Notes: a model not told the origin generated them from the letters alone. A DNA stretch of 64,000 nt from Armillaria gallica (GCA_037576215.1 JBANDB010000003.1:3720001-3784000), one strand, 5' to 3'; positions 11,320 to 25,350 are shown, counted from the stretch's first letter. Program-made: numbers and translations.

Positions 11320-13043
11320 ATGTCACACAAACTGGAACTAAAGTATGCAAGATCTCAGCGCGAATTAGCCGATATTGTGGAAGAGCGTGATAGGTATATA
11401 ACAAAGTACAATGAAGCGAGAATGCTGCTGGTAGAGACACAGACACGGGAGGAAAGCGCTCAGTGCGAAATCCAAGATCTTAGGAGGCAACTGAGGCGGT
11501 ATCATGATGATATGGTGAGTGTTTCCCCCGATAGACCATGCAAACCTGACTCATCCTTTGCTGAAGGAGACTGTATCAAATGACTTGAATGCTGCAATCC
11601 GAGAGGACGGTGACAATGTCTTCATCAAGCAAGACAAGAACAGTGAACTGTTGCTGCATTCTCCTGCAATGGCATCTCGTACTGCATTCAAAGCTATTTC
11701 GTCGACTTTGCAGGTCTGTCGATTGTCAGTTTATCTGGAGCATAATCTCACGAAAGCCAGACTGAACCAGAGCCTCTGATTGTGCACATGTCTTCTCTTC
11801 CGAGGACACCACCGCCGACACAGGTCAGCCATTATTGAGGCCATCATTAACAGATTCTCATGACAATGTAGCCGCCTTCTGCACACCACTCTCCCGTCGA
11901 CGTGAAACCCTCAATCCGGCGCAGGCCATATGTGGAGATACCAGCCTCGCTTCGGGCCCCCAGCTTTTCGAGAGATGTATCCGACGGTGACTTGTTGGGT
12001 CAGAGAAATAAACTGAAACGTACGGTAAGTACAGCATCGCTGCTACAGTATTCCTGTTCTGACGTCATTTAGATATCCGAGCCCCAAGTTCCATGTAGAT
12101 CTACCCAGAGAAAGCTTTCTCCTGCCATCGAAAGACCTATTATACCCAAGAATAAGGTAAACAATCTAGTTTTTTGTAATTGTTGGTTCTGTTACATTGA
12201 CACAAGACGACGCAGAAGGACAAATCTACCTTTATTCCACCCAAAGAACTCGTCGCCTCCCTAATCTCTCACGTACCGCTATTCACAAGTGAGCCTCCAC
12301 CCCATGCACACTGTATTGTTACGCGCCGTCTTTTGTTGGAAAAGTACGGCGTGGCGCCCCAAGCATTCTTGGGACATCTCAAACCTGGCCGAACTTCATC
12401 TCTCAACAAGCACATGGTTGCCTTGCCTCAGAAAAGGTATAATCCTGCGTTACCTTCCCAACCGGGGGCGCATGGATTATTGTTTTCGATGCGACATCAT
12501 GTAGTGGGCCAGACCTTTGCACTCTTCGTCAAAGAAGGGACCCAAGCACTCTGGACTTACTATGGTGAGTATAAGGGCGTGCTCTGTGGTAAAGTGACGA
12601 AGCAGGTATTCATAGACCAGGCCGACGAGGTTCGTTTTGTAATTTCGATTTTCTGTCTGATTGGTATCGTTAATCTTTTTTAGGTTAAACAAGATTGGGC
12701 TCAAAAGATTCTAGTCCAGAAATCTGACGAATATCTTTCTGTAAAAGCGAGGATCAGCTTGCGAAAGTGCGGGCAATCCGTCACCGACTCCAGTGTTAAG
12801 AATGAGATGGATCGGCTGAAAGTGATGCCGAAGAACAGGCAGGATTTACGAAGTAGAGATATTATTGACGCTCTAGTTCGTGGAGATGAAGGCCTAGAAA
12901 TCATTCGCTTAGAATGCGTGGGATTCGACCATTCATTGGTGGAGGATATTAGAATGGAGGGGCTTTTTCGGGATGCATTCGAGGGTCCTTTGCCAGAACT
13001 CACAGAAACTGAATCTGGGGACGATCAGCTTAATTTCCGTTGA
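11320..13043 (+). CDS. DUF6697-like coiled-coil protein
   Basis: Seven exons (11320-11514, 11567-11713, 11761-11823, 11872-12024, 12073-12156, 12207-12629, 12684-13043) give about 474 residues. Residues 1-65 form a charged coiled coil (RELADIVEERDRYITKYNEAR). A Pro/Ser-rich linker follows, then a C-terminal globular region with PGAHGLLFSMRHH, LWTYYGEYKG and KARISLRKCG. This layout recalls basidiomycete proteins carrying DUF6697, a domain of unknown function; the match is from memory and tentative. Exon 6 could also start 9 nt later at 12216 in the same frame. Its 5' end is divergent with Rpt4. The intron after exon 6 uses the unusual donor GTTCGT. No enzymatic role can be read from the sequence. 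Confidence 0.8.
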
Positions 13044-13678
13044 AGTATAATTCGATCACGTAGTCGCATTACTCTAAAGTACGAAAGTACTGGTTGAGGA
13101 CCATGTGTATATATCATTTTGGAGGCCTAGTCGAAGGCTATTCGACAATTAATGAAAATGTATCAGTAGAATGAAAGTATCAGGGTGACGAGACTCAAGC
13201 GAGAAGCAGCTAGGGCATTGAAAACGTAACGCATATCCAATGCATCTCGCACAATTACGTTTAGCCCTATAAGTGAGGACATGCGGAAACTGAAGGTTGT
13301 TGTCCTCCGTGCCGAGCTGCAAATCATTTTGCAGCACGAACCGAGAGATCGTAAACCGTAGATAGTGATTGAGAAGGACACACAGACACCAGACTGTCTG
13401 GGGTCTGATCATGGAAAGTGATGTTGATAGGCGTGAATGGCTCAGAAGTACCTGTCCAACGCCATGACATGGTGATATCTATGAGAGGTATCCCCAGTGC
13501 AACTGCCGAGGTGTAACTAACACAGGCATGACTGGACTGGGTTACCAGTTGTAAATGACCAAGAGACTGCACCAAGTTGCCTTGCAGGGAGAACCTGGCC
13601 TTGAGAACGAACAGAAACTTGTAAAGCACTTGTCCATATCCTTTTGGTCCTCGCATCACTGATTAAGACACGCGTTAT
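13044..13678. other. Gap between two gene ends
   Basis: This gap lies between the 3' ends of two converging genes. A minus-strand open frame at 13324-13659 (111 codons) has a protein-like composition (GKGYGQVLYKF-type start, ITMSWRWTG) but no family I know and no splice partner. I do not call it a gene. Confidence 0.4.
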
Positions 13679-14498
13679 CTACGCGCTAAGCTTTTCGAGG
13701 AGAAATCTAAGCTTTTGGCTCAGGCCAGGCGTTAATTGAATGACACCGTGGGAGGTGCAGAAACGATAGGCTGGCATGGGCTGGTACGTATTGGCAAGTA
13801 TCTACAGAGAATATTAGTCGAAACACTCGCACGTCGCATTGGGCATGACACACCTTCCCGTTCTCGACGAGAACTGAAGCAACAATGTCATCCGGGTCGC
13901 CGATGCGGCCTAATGGCGGAATATTCCGTTCATCTTCATAGGTGTCAAAAACGAGGACAGCAGAATGTACAGAACTTGGAGTACATACCATGTATATGCA
14001 TCCATCCATTCTGTAACTGAGTAGCGCCATTCTGCTGTACTTCGTCTATACCCTCACGCAGACCGTCCTGTATAGCCTGGTGTAGCACATCCCGGAATTT
14101 ATCTATGTACTCTTTTAACTTCCTGTCAAGAGAGCAAAAAAAACCCGTGACGCACGATTCTCAGTGAAATCATTGAGACCAGACTCTTCTCCAGTGCCCT
14201 GCGCAGGCAGCCAGCCGATAATTGTTGGTGAATCAGGTGTCAGCGGTGCATGAGGTAAAAACGATACAGCGAATATAGGTGGCGAGCCGGAATTTGGGTA
14301 GATGAGATGGTAAAAGAGGTCAGGGCGGGTAGGGTCAGAAAATGACTGGGTAGGTGAATTCGAGTTGTATCGTCGCTGGCCGACGTATCGCTGTTGTATT
14401 TGACAACGGAAAGGCCGAGAATAATGACGAGTAAGTGAAGGAGCCGGGCGAAGAGCAGCACACCTTAGAAGCAGTCGAGTTGTCCTGGTAGTCCACAT
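13679..14498 (-). CDS. Conserved fungal protein, possibly mitochondrial
   Basis: Four exons (14498-14156, 14111-13989, 13933-13854, 13801-13679) give about 222 residues. The first 45 residues are rich in Arg, Ser and Leu with almost no acidic residues, like a mitochondrial targeting sequence. The conserved core reads GWLPAQGTGEESGLNDFTEN, then LREGIDEVQQNGATQL, NIPPLGRIGDPDDIVASV and YRFCTSHGVIQLTPGL. I recall similar uncharacterised basidiomycete proteins but no function. The first acceptor was placed at 14112-14113 (aaaag), giving TENQYIDKF, since the nearer cag breaks the frame. An upstream in-frame ATG at 14534 would add 12 residues; 14498 gives the cleaner presequence. Confidence 0.72.
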
Positions 14499-14585
14499 CA
14501 AAAAGCGTCGCGTGGCAAACGCGTCACAGATCAATGTTCAAATTCTTGCAGCGTAATTCGCTCTGTCTAAAGGTATACAAAAAAA

Positions 14586-15950
<1,365 letters not shown>

Positions 15951-15989
15951 GGCGGCGGTCAGAATAGAGACAAAAGAGCATGTTGGCGC

Positions 15990-15995
15990 CTTATA
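15990..15995 (-). promoter_or_regulatory. TATA-like box of the Old Yellow Enzyme gene
   Basis: On the minus strand the sequence reads TTTATAAGG next to GGCGCC, 40-45 bp before the ATG. The distance is short but fits a compact fungal promoter. No mapping of transcript starts is available. Confidence 0.35.
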
Positions 15996-16907
15996 AAGTT
16001 ACAAGGGTCGAGGTAAACTGTCGTCGCTTAACAATGATTAGCAGCGGTATCTTGTTCGCCGCTGTCGTCATATTATATGTTCCAAGAATTACAAGTGGTG
16101 GTCCGAGGTAACATGGACGTAAGCAAAAGAGACGCGTCTCGTGGGAAAGTTCAACTCTTCCTTTCACTCCAACAAGCTTTCTTTCTCTGTCGCCTCTGTA
16201 GGCCGTCCGTTCCTACTGGCAACATGTTGCAAGCCGATGGCGATGGTGGCGAACGAATCTGAAGGCGTTACCTACGTGCTGCTTTGAACCCGCGGAGCGG
16301 AGATGCGCTTTTCTCCGTCAGACTCAGAAAACAAACATTGGACTGTCGTCGGTGCTGAGCCTAGGGTGGACAACTCTCGACCTCAGACTCGCATTCCGGA
16401 TTTCAATGGGCCTTTTTCTTGGGTGCAATGCGCTCTAGTGTCCTAATGGTATGTATTCGACCATTCCAGTTTTCTCCCAATGATGAAGTACCGCCGGGGC
16501 CATATGACTCTTTGAAGGGCCTCATCCAGGTCCTTGGAAAGTTGTTTGATTTACGACCGGCTTATCTTGCTCGCAGTTTTACCTGCACAGGATCCATTCT
16601 GATTATTTTGGAGGGGCCTGTTTACTCCTACCGCCGCTAACGTGTTTTTTCCCCCCTCAGGTACCTGAATTCACTTATCATTCTCAAGGCGGTCTGTGTT
16701 TAACGATTAATGGAACCGCGACCTGATATCGGGTTACATCAAGTTTGAAGCGTCACTTTTTCTTCATTGAAACTGAGATGTTTTTCCTTGCCCAGAGAAC
16801 ATGAGCACTTATCTGTACCTGTCATTTAGTTATAAACTCTGATGCATACACATGATATCACTTCACTCCTTAACCAATTTACATTTCAATGTCATAGCCA
16901 ACCCTTC
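15996..16907. other. Intergenic gap, no gene seen
   Basis: About 0.9 kb lie between the Old Yellow Enzyme promoter and the 3' end of the Cse1 gene. Short plus-strand frames (16077-16262, 16419-16640) lack family features or splice partners. Several pyrimidine runs are present. Confidence 0.45.
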
Positions 16908-19900
16908 CTATAAACCCATACTCTGCAAAAAAGGACCCACAACATCCCGGTCCGCAGAAGACACAAGTACTCCCATCTTCTGCCTATCCATAGCCATCAG
17001 ACGCTCGGCAAGGTATTGCTTGGGATTCCGGACGTATGCAACAGGGTCATCGGGCACTGATTCCGACGCAGCGAGACGCGAAAATGCGGCCTGATAACCT
17101 GCCGTCGCCTCCTCATAATCAATCTCCGTCAAACCCACGGCAGTGTCATCCTTCGGACCCTCAAGATACTGCGGCTCGTTGAACTGTCTGACGAGGACAG
17201 TGAACAGAGGGGACCACGTCCGAACGCTCGGTTCAACCAACATGTACTGCGTGCCAGTAAGCAAGCGAGTAAGTCCAACCACAGCGACTTTGCGGTCCTT
17301 GACAGGAATTTTAGAAGCTTCCGGAAGAATGAAGTTAATGAGAATCTGTGACCATAAGTTTGTCTGGATGCTTTCAATAGTGCTGAGGATAAAGTCGATT
17401 GATAAGCCGCCCGGAACCTCGATCGCGAAGGAGAAGAGTAGGAATTGGGCAAAGAGGTAGATAAACTTGTCCGTTTTGGTCGCTTGCATTCGCTTGAGTA
17501 TTGTCATGATAACATCTCTGAGATACTGCTGAAGGCTGGCCCTATTGAATTTCGTCAGTAATTGGTCGAGGGGCAGAAGTGAGAAGGTATCCACCCATCA
17601 ACATATCGCACCACTGCTCGCAAGAGTTCAAAACCCCAACCGTCATTCTGCTTCGAGGGTATTAGACGTTGCTGAATCACACCGAGCACTGTCGCAATCT
17701 GTCTATTCGCAACCATTTCTTTGCTATCGTGCGAGAGGTATGCGCTCAGCAGCTTGACAAGTCCCGGAACGCTGCCTTTCTGTTGCCAGATAGCGGGCAT
17801 GAGCAGGAAGGGAAGTAGGCTTCGGTATTCCGCAGGCACATCCTTTGAATGCATCTCAAGCATCTGGGCAAGAAGTTGGAAGACATAAGGAATGTACTCT
17901 GTACAAGCAATTAGGATCTCAAAATCTAACAGGTATGTTTTCACGCACGATCGATGTCCTGTTGTAGGATGACTGTAAAAGGTCCGAATAGAGCTCGTTC
18001 GAAAGTTGTCAAGAAGGCTGGATTTCCGCTCGCTATGAATCTAACGAGATGTTAGATGCAAGCCAAGCGGAGAACAGGGAGAAAACAGACCTGATCAGTC
18101 CGGATATGCTTTCAAAGATGTACTGATCGAATTTAGGATTACTGGGGTTCTTGGAGATAACGCCCAAAATTGCAACAAGACGAGCAAGCGTTTGGTCATA
18201 TCTAGGTGTCAAACCTTCACGAGCTGTGAAGACTACACGCATAACGCCTTTGACAACTGCGTGTCAGCTACTACAAGGGTCGGTCAAACGAACAACCCAC
18301 ATTTCATTAAATGGTCATTCTCCGCCATCTTTTCAGGTGTTCCCGCGGATTCAATTTTTGTCAGTAAAGCATTGAGAAGGTCAGCAGCAAAGTCGTGGAC
18401 ATCGGCCTGAGTAAATCTTTGCAGGTGGCTGTCGTCAGTATTAATACGATATTACAAGAACTGGACACACAGTAGCTGACCGCCCTGCTTGATGAAAAGA
18501 ATCCGGTCGATAGTGATCGCGGCGTACGTACAGCAAACATAGTTGGCTGACCCAAGATGGCGAATGAGAAGGGGCAATACAGACATCAGCTGAGGCTTTG
18601 TTAGCTGCAAAAGATCGTCAAGAACATGCACAGATCAGAATGATATGAGGCTTACCTGGTTTCGGAAAGTGTAAAGAAACCGGATGGCATCAACTTGAAG
18701 AATAGGATGAACAGTGCCGGCAGATGCCTCCAAATCTTGGAAAACGTGCTCAGAAAAGAACTTGATGACGTCGACAAGTGTGTTCGTCGATGTTACACCT
18801 TGTTGGGTCGTCTGGCCCTTTGTTGCAACCGCTGTCAGTAGATAGATAGCACTATCCTTCGCTCTCCAATTTTCTGTCTTGTTAGCTTCGTACTGCTTTA
18901 GACCTGTTTCTATCCATTTTCCGACGATTTCAGTCGTAGCGGTCTCATAGCCGCTAGATACCAGGGCTTGAAGCACGTCGGCAGCCGAATGACGCCTCGT
19001 GGCCAAATCGGTTCCAGCGGAGGAAAGCGAGAGGTCAAGACGAATGTACTCCAGAGGGTCATCCTCAAATTGTTCAACATCATGCTCGCGAAGAGAAGTG
19101 TTGGGAACAACTACTCCTTCCACCAGGGAGGAAACAATGTTTGGCGAGGAGAAAAGAGACTGATAGTGTCCTGATCGGATAGCAGTTGAGATAAACCGGA
19201 GCGCTTGAGAAACCAGCTGATGTCGATAAATCTAAGTTAAAGACAATCGATTGGAAACATGAAGAGAGGACTTACATGGTCATCACTGATGTTTGGTAGT
19301 TGATTCGATCCCACTAAACTCCACACATCTTGCACCAATGTCTGCACGGCTCCGGACTGTTGAAGTTGTTCAGGATAAAGTTTGAGGAAGAGCTGAAAAA
19401 ATCCAATGAGCCAACAGGAACATCTGGTTGGTGAAAGACTTGCCTCTGCAATCTCCAGGATTCTGGTCTTGATCTGCGAGGGAAGGGAAGGAGTAGGGTC
19501 GTCTGCCTGAACATATGTGGACAAGCAGTGAGATATGTGAATCACCCTCAATGGAACTGACTTACGTCTCCTCTGAGCTCTTGCGGATTCCAAGGCATGA
19601 AATTATGGAACCATCCCTGTGTTGTTCCAAAGAATTCGGCATGAGTATCCTCTATGGCAGGCGGTAGATCTTGGCAGGTGAAGTCGTGGAAGATCTCGAT
19701 GAGCAGCACCATGGACTGCGCCAATGTCATGTAGTTGGAAGTGGGAGTCGTCAAGGCGGGATTCGGACTGGGATTGGAGAGAAGAAGGGATGCAGTCTGC
19801 CGGAATAGCTGGAGGAATGGATCCATGAATTTTGAAAAGACAAAGTTTATCTCGGTGAAGAGCTGGTCGGAGCGGACGTGCGCGCGCCACTGGTTGAAGA

Positions 19901-20448
19901 TCGAGTGCGCTGTTTGTAAAACACCAACATTAATGTTGTAATCCGTTGCAGATAACGATGACACCAGTTGCTGTATGCACACGATCAGTACGCGACAACA
20001 CAGACCTGGAAAGACGTACATCAATGAGATTTGGCCATTTTTCAGGGAAATCCAGCTCTGCTATGAGAGAGACAGATTCGGCGACTTGGGCGCGTATTGC
20101 CTTTTCCGTTGGGTTAGACAACGCGAGCATGGCTGGCACCAACTCGGATCTCAAGACGACCTTGTCCTGCTCTGCGAGTGGCTGAACATCCTGCAAAGAA
20201 AGCAGGTCAAAACACGAATCAGAGGGAAAATACAGTATACTCACTTCCTCCCACTTCAATTTCGCGATGTTCTTGAGATACACACTCCCCGATAACCTGA
20301 CGGCGCGTTCTTGCGACTGGTCGAGTACTAGGCGCAGAAGATGGGAAAGAAACCCCTGCTGAGCACTGAACGCGTCGAGACTCTGTTCAGCCTGCTTTCT
20401 AGTAGAGGGATTGAGTGAGGCAAGGAGGAGCTGGGGAAGTTCGGACAT
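16908..20448 (-). CDS. CSE1: Exportin Cse1/CAS (importin-alpha re-exporter)
   Basis: Cse1/CAS carries importin-alpha back to the cytoplasm with RanGTP. Twelve exons (20448-20245, 20190-20020, 19970-19566, 19506-19444, 19392-19276, 19231-18656, 18604-18471, 18416-18301, 18247-18091, 18040-17949, 17898-17595, 17541-16908) join in one frame of about 990 residues, the expected size. The N-terminal importin-beta-type repeat has SVYLKNIAKLKWEE and LDFPEKWPNLID. The middle contains FEDDPLEYIRLDLS and the C-terminal CAS/CSE1 region NPKQYLAERLMAMDRQ. The intron at 19443-19393 starts with GCAAGT and ends with TTTCAG, a GC-AG intron; removing it joins EIAE to LFLKLYPEQ as in homologues. Exon 8 start was set at 18416 (LLFTQADVHDF), though 12 nt more could be included. 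It is divergent from PHO88 with 176 bp between ATGs. Confidence 0.93.
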
Positions 20449-20624
20449 GGAGGAAGCTGTACGAGTTCAAGACGCTCAAGCGCAAAATGAACGTCCTCGC
20501 CTTTGATGACATCATTTCCACTTTTGGCAAAAACGCAAATAAACGACAACTCCACGTACGCTTTTTGGTAGACGCTCATCATCGCTGTCGTCGTCGCCCC
20601 TCTTTTCTCTCGTCGTGGTCCACA

Positions 20625-21500
20625 ATGAACGCCGGCATACAGAATCTCGTTATATCCCTCGGGGCCATGCAAGGTATTTTCCTGCCTCCATCGTCTTGTC
20701 TTCCTAGATCAAATTCGGTTATGTGTTGTCCAGTGGCCCGAAAAATTCCCTTCGACGATCCGGATGTCCTCAACTACGCCCGGATTGGATACCTCGCGAC
20801 CCAATTTATCATCTTGGGAATATACTACTATGTTTCCATGACGGTACGTTGTACGCTGTGTGCGCGCGAATTCCCTGAATATTCGGCGATACAGATCAAG
20901 CGGAAGAATGACCAGACGGTTCTTAAATACGGTGAGTTTACCTTGATATTCTTTTGTTTCTTTTGGGTTTCTCAGGCAGAAATAATAGTGGAGCCCTCGA
21001 CCCCGATGGTATGTGCCTTCATCAAAGTTAACGGGACGCGCGTCTCATCACTTTTAGTCTGGAGAAGAAGGGAAATTAGTGACGACGACCGTGCGGGACT
21101 ACGATCTTGTTGAAACGTCCAAGCTGGTACTTACACCTGCAAACTCTGTTTTTCGGGGCTCACCACCCTCCATAGCTGCGGTCGGTGTACATGGGCATTG
21201 CGATGATGGGTTTCCTACATGGCTACATGAAGTTCACGCAACCACTTTTCATTCAGTCCCTCATGGGTCTTAAAAATTTGTATGATGCCAAGCTCGTCGC
21301 TATCCATCTCTTTGGCAAGCCGGCTGAGGGTGACTTGAAGCGCCCCTTCAAATCGCCTCCAGGATTGTTCGGAGGAGGTAAGTGTCAAAGTTTCTAACCG
21401 TGTGTGTGCTCAATCATTATGTACAGCTACCGGCCCTCAAACTGACAACGCCGCCATCACTGAGGCTGAGAAGCGTGTCGGATCCAAGAAGGAAGAATAA
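20625..21500 (+). CDS. PHO88: Pho88/SND3 ER membrane protein
   Basis: Pho88 is a small ER membrane protein, first linked to phosphate uptake and later shown to act as Snd3 in SRP-independent targeting. Seven exons (20625-20673, 20734-20843, 20895-20931, 20980-21008, 21058-21126, 21176-21377, 21427-21500) give about 189 residues, almost the yeast length of 188. Features: MNAGIQNLVISLGAMQVARKI at the start, a hydrophobic segment around YLATQFIILGIYYYVSM, TVRDYDLVETSKLLRSVYMG, then YMKFTQPLFIQSLMGLKN and a soluble C-terminal tail ending in KKEE. Two exons are only 37 and 29 nt. The 3' end is 144 bp from the converging Brf1 stop. Confidence 0.93.
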
Positions 21501-21644
21501 ATTCTTCCCCTACTATTCCTGTGATAAAATACATTATAATGCATATTGATTTCCCTTCATTCCAAGCGCGAGCAGAATAATCTACCAATACATCGAAGCG
21601 AGCTAACTATACAAGTGCACTTGATGTCCGTTGTACATACTATT

Positions 21645-23805
21645 TTAGACTTCTTGCTCATAAGCGTCGTCCCAGCTAATGTCGTCAGCTGCGGCGTCCT
21701 CATCTTCTTTGTCGTCATCCTTGTCATCCTCAGGCGGCGGCGGTGGAGGAGGTGCCGAATCTTCTTCAATGACCAGAAGGGCCCCGCCACTTTCTCCGTC
21801 GCTCTTGTCGTCCATGGTATACAAATTGGCTTCATCCTTTTCGTCCAAGGTCGGGGCAACTCCACCTTCCACAAACAGATCCTTCAATGCATCGTAATTG
21901 ATACGCTTGCTGTATTTGGGATTCTTCTTCATCATGTTCTTCACGCTCTCAGCAGTTGTCGCACCATGAGCGGTGGTCGAATCCCGAGGCTTCGTTTTTC
22001 GGCGCTGCGAAAAGTAATGAAGATTTCATAAGCACCGCGATAGATGAAAACATTCCTCCCACCACGGGGTACAACTCACCTTCTTGCTTCTGGTGGTGTT
22101 ATTTGACTGATCGCCTTTAGCTGAAACATCCGTTGAACATAATAGACAAGATAACGACAGCAGAAGGCTCACCTGCCAATGCTTCCAGGTAATCTCTGTT
22201 TAACTCCACCCATACGCGTTCTTTAATCTTTACCTCCTCTTCGCTTAACAGGAACCGATCGAGCTCTTCTTCGTCAAGTCCCGTAAGCTCATCGACAACA
22301 CTGATTCCCGCTAACCGTCTCTGCTCTGCTTCATCTAGAGCCCCGCTCAGCATAGCTCCTTGAGGATTCTGAAGATATACCGACACCTCCTCTGCAACCG
22401 CAGTTGACACCGTCTCGTCGATGGCGGTAGGTTCAGGTATTGAAGGCGTCTCCAGAAAGGTGGCATCAATGGGAACATCATCAGGAGCAGGGTAGAAGAG
22501 AGGCGTTGGGCCCACTGTTGTTCCAGATAGAATACCTTCGTTCAGGAGAGATGAATCAAAACCTTTGGCAGCCTGCTCAGACATATCAGGAATTACTTCC
22601 TCGTCACTTTCTTCTCTTTTCCTTTTCCCTTTCCGTTTGCCCTTTTTCTTTCTCAATTTCTCGAGGGCTTCTTCGTCGCCCTCTCTGATCAATCGTTCCT
22701 CCTCTTCTTTTTCCCGTCCCTTCGTAAACGCGGGTGGATCGACTTCCTCATCTAGCCACACGCTCCGAAAGTCACCGACAGTCAGCTCGCCGCTCGGCGT
22801 ATTCTTGAATTCGTCCAAGCGTTTCTTCAATGTCGTGTCTGCAATCTTTACGACTTGGACGATCTCTTCCATACTTCGCCGGAAGTTGTTCATTCTGGCG
22901 GCGAGTAGCAAAGCCGCACCACAGATACCAGCAGGCCGCCGTCCACGAGTCATCCAGTCGCGGTCGAACCGTTGTACAAGCCGCACGGCGTCTGTGGCGA
23001 CTTTGTGAGTTTCGTCACCAAATTCGAGCAACGCAGAGAAGCGGGATATGTAATGAGATGGATCGACAAGAGGAAGTCGAAGATTCAAAGTCTGCACCAA
23101 TTGGAGATACGTATGACCGAGTTCAAACACATTGACCTAGATGCACTGTCAATGTCACACACGACAAAATCACACGAAGCACGTACTTGGAGTAAATCAG
23201 AGAAGTCGATGAGCATGTAATTCCGCGTCTCCTTCTGTCGACACGCGACGTACAGACACACAGCAACGACGTTCATGCTTTTGCGACCTTTGGTAAACTT
23301 GTGCTCCACAGCAAGCGTGTACATTCTAGTTGCGGCTAGACAGACGCTTTCTGATAGCCGTAGGACATTCGCAATACTCTGTATTTTCTTGCTGGCTAAG
23401 GAGATTGAGCAATGGAAGAACCAGAAAGTTAAAATGAAACTGTACCGTTGGCGATTGTTTGTTCCCTGCTCTCGGAATTTCCCCTATTGCCATACGGACC
23501 ACTCATCCTGGCGTGAGCTGCACAACCACGTTCAATCAATCCTGTCGTAATACATAGGAGGTACTCACTTGAACCCAATCCGACAAATGAACCCTGTACC
23601 ATGGCCGCTCCCGAGCTAGTTTCTCCAAAGACGACCTCATTGACGATGGTGTTCTCCTCAATAACGGTCCCACACGCAACACAGAATCCATTTCCCGCAG
23701 CTGCATCGTACTCAATAACAGTTCCTCCACAATCGGTGCAAGTAGGCTGGAAGGAATGAAAGATGTCAGTGAACGCCAAACAGAGAAATGAAGTTTACGG
23801 ACCAT
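21645..23805 (-). CDS. BRF1: TFIIIB subunit Brf1
   Basis: Brf1 bridges TBP and RNA polymerase III at tRNA and 5S genes. Exons are 23569 back to the start, 23517-23446, 23395-23187, 23136-22173, 22120-22080 and 22004-21645. The N-terminal zinc ribbon has CTDCGG and CVACG; after it come HARMSGPYGNRG and two cyclin-like repeats (FTKGRKSMNVVAVCLYVACR and RRPAGICGAALLLAARM). The C-terminal half is acidic and Lys-rich with a TBP-binding segment (RVWVELNRDYLEAL) and ends DDISWDDAYEQEV. The start is open: ATG at 23805 followed at once by a 56-nt intron gives MPTCTDCGG (about 608 residues), while ATG at 23779 gives a 10-residue longer, unspliced N-terminus. I favour 23805 since the intron has a good branch site and acceptor. 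Confidence 0.93.
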
Positions 23806-24564
23806 TTAAGAATATATAATTAATAAAGTGAATATATGCTCTTTATGAGTATCGTACAACAACGCAGACGAGCTACGAATGCAGCACTAAACGAGAAATC
23901 GCGGTACCGCTTAGGCCATAAAGTAGTACAGGAAAGAATTATGTGAGTCACAAAGCGTCACGTCACGAGTTTCCTGCCTGCCTGCCTGAACCACCATGAT
24001 CGATAACTTGCGCCTTAGCCAAACCTAACTTCGAAAAATGCACATTACACTCTACCGTACTAACGGGTAGTCGCTTAAAGAGGCTTTGCTTTGACACGTT
24101 GCATCTGGCTAGCGCTGATTTCATACAAAACTGATGCATGGAAGTTATGCCAGAATCTGGCCTTTATTGTTGAGGTGAGTGATACATTTTCACTCTGCAT
24201 ATGCGTTGCTGATTACTCGTTTTGTGAAGGAACTCTAGTGTAATATGCCGTCCCTGATGGCGCCATGCAGACGTGCATCCTCTGCTCAGCGACCCTATGC
24301 TTGAATTCTCTATGAAATTTGTCTCTCTGGCTTCTCTTGATCTACGTCAGCCCTGTTTCCGTGAGGTCAGAACACGCCATCGGGGCATTCGGTCCATTGG
24401 CCGGGGCCACATTGCACCCCACTATACCCTCCATGTCGTCTTCGCCATCTTTGCTTGAAGGATGGCAATCACCTCGTGGATCCTTCCTATATCCGAGGGT
24501 ATTCCGAACTCTCCGTGCTGACTTATATTTAGTTCCATTCCTATCTCGATACCAATCCATTGGA
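23806..24564. other. Intergenic gap, no gene seen
   Basis: This is the Brf1 upstream region plus sequence beyond the end of the TGA-broken frame. Short frames on both strands overlap each other and carry no domain. Confidence 0.4.
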
Positions 24565-25296
24565 TCAACGAAGACATACTGAAATATGCGTATCATTACC
24601 ACGAGCGCGAAGTGTTTCCGTGCCTGACCCACCCTGCAAAGAAGCCTTTGAGCACCAGGGGGCACGGATATTTGCGACCACCAACCGAATCCCCAATTCT
24701 TGCGCCACTGACCCGAGCTCTAAGCCATTCTGAGGAAACTCAAATTCTGAACTGATGGCCGCATGTACGTTGACTTTTCTGACCAAGTATTTGGGCTCCA
24801 AGCGATGCCATCCTGGCTCGAAGAAGGCGTTGATGTTTTCGGGCCATCCTCCCGGACAGTCATCATATCATGGTTCATATCCTAGGATACACGTCAGTGT
24901 TGGGACTCCCAAGCTACCTTTACCTGTCATCAGCGGTGTCTTTTGTGAGGCCGTGATCTTTTCTTTTTGGATCAGAGGCGCTATGGGACCGTCGTTTACA
25001 TACTTCATCGCAACAACAGGGTCATGTTTTGTCTTCCTCCAAAATAAACCAATCTCCGGGGTCTTTGTCTTATGGGGCTGTATACGATAAGCATTTCGAA
25101 TGAACCCCAGTCATGCCCGGGCAAAGAAACTCGGTGAGACCATAGCCGTCTTCCCAATAGTTAGATGCTCATAATTATTTGGACGGAGGTTGTCAATATG
25201 AATACAAATTCGATTGTCGTCAAGACAGCGACCTTCTCAACTCATTGCCCATTGGTGGAAATGAGCTTGCAACATGTGAAGCTTAGCCAACGCCAT
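24565..25296 (-). pseudogene. Frame of 244 codons broken by three TGA codons
   Basis: Reading from ATG at 25296 to the stop at 24565-24567 gives one unshifted frame with protein-like content: ATDPMALAKLHMLQ just before and after the ATG, TIGKTAMVSPSFFARA, TPEIGLFWRKTKHDP, WPENINAFFEPGWHR and SSEFEFPQNGLELGSVAQ. It is interrupted only by TGA at 25239-25237, 25113-25111 and 24870-24868. The frame stays open upstream to a TAA at 25350-25348, so the true 5' end may lie in another exon. I recognise no family. A decayed gene fits best; each TGA needs one change from TGG (Trp) or CGA (Arg). The last TGA could also be hidden in a 75-nt GT-AG intron (GTAAAG to GGGAG) that keeps the frame, but the other two have no such escape that I found. 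Confidence 0.5.
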
Positions 25297-25350
25297 TGGG
25301 TCAGTTGCTGAGAGATCAGAAGCGGGCAAGAGGAAAGAGCAGTTACGTTA

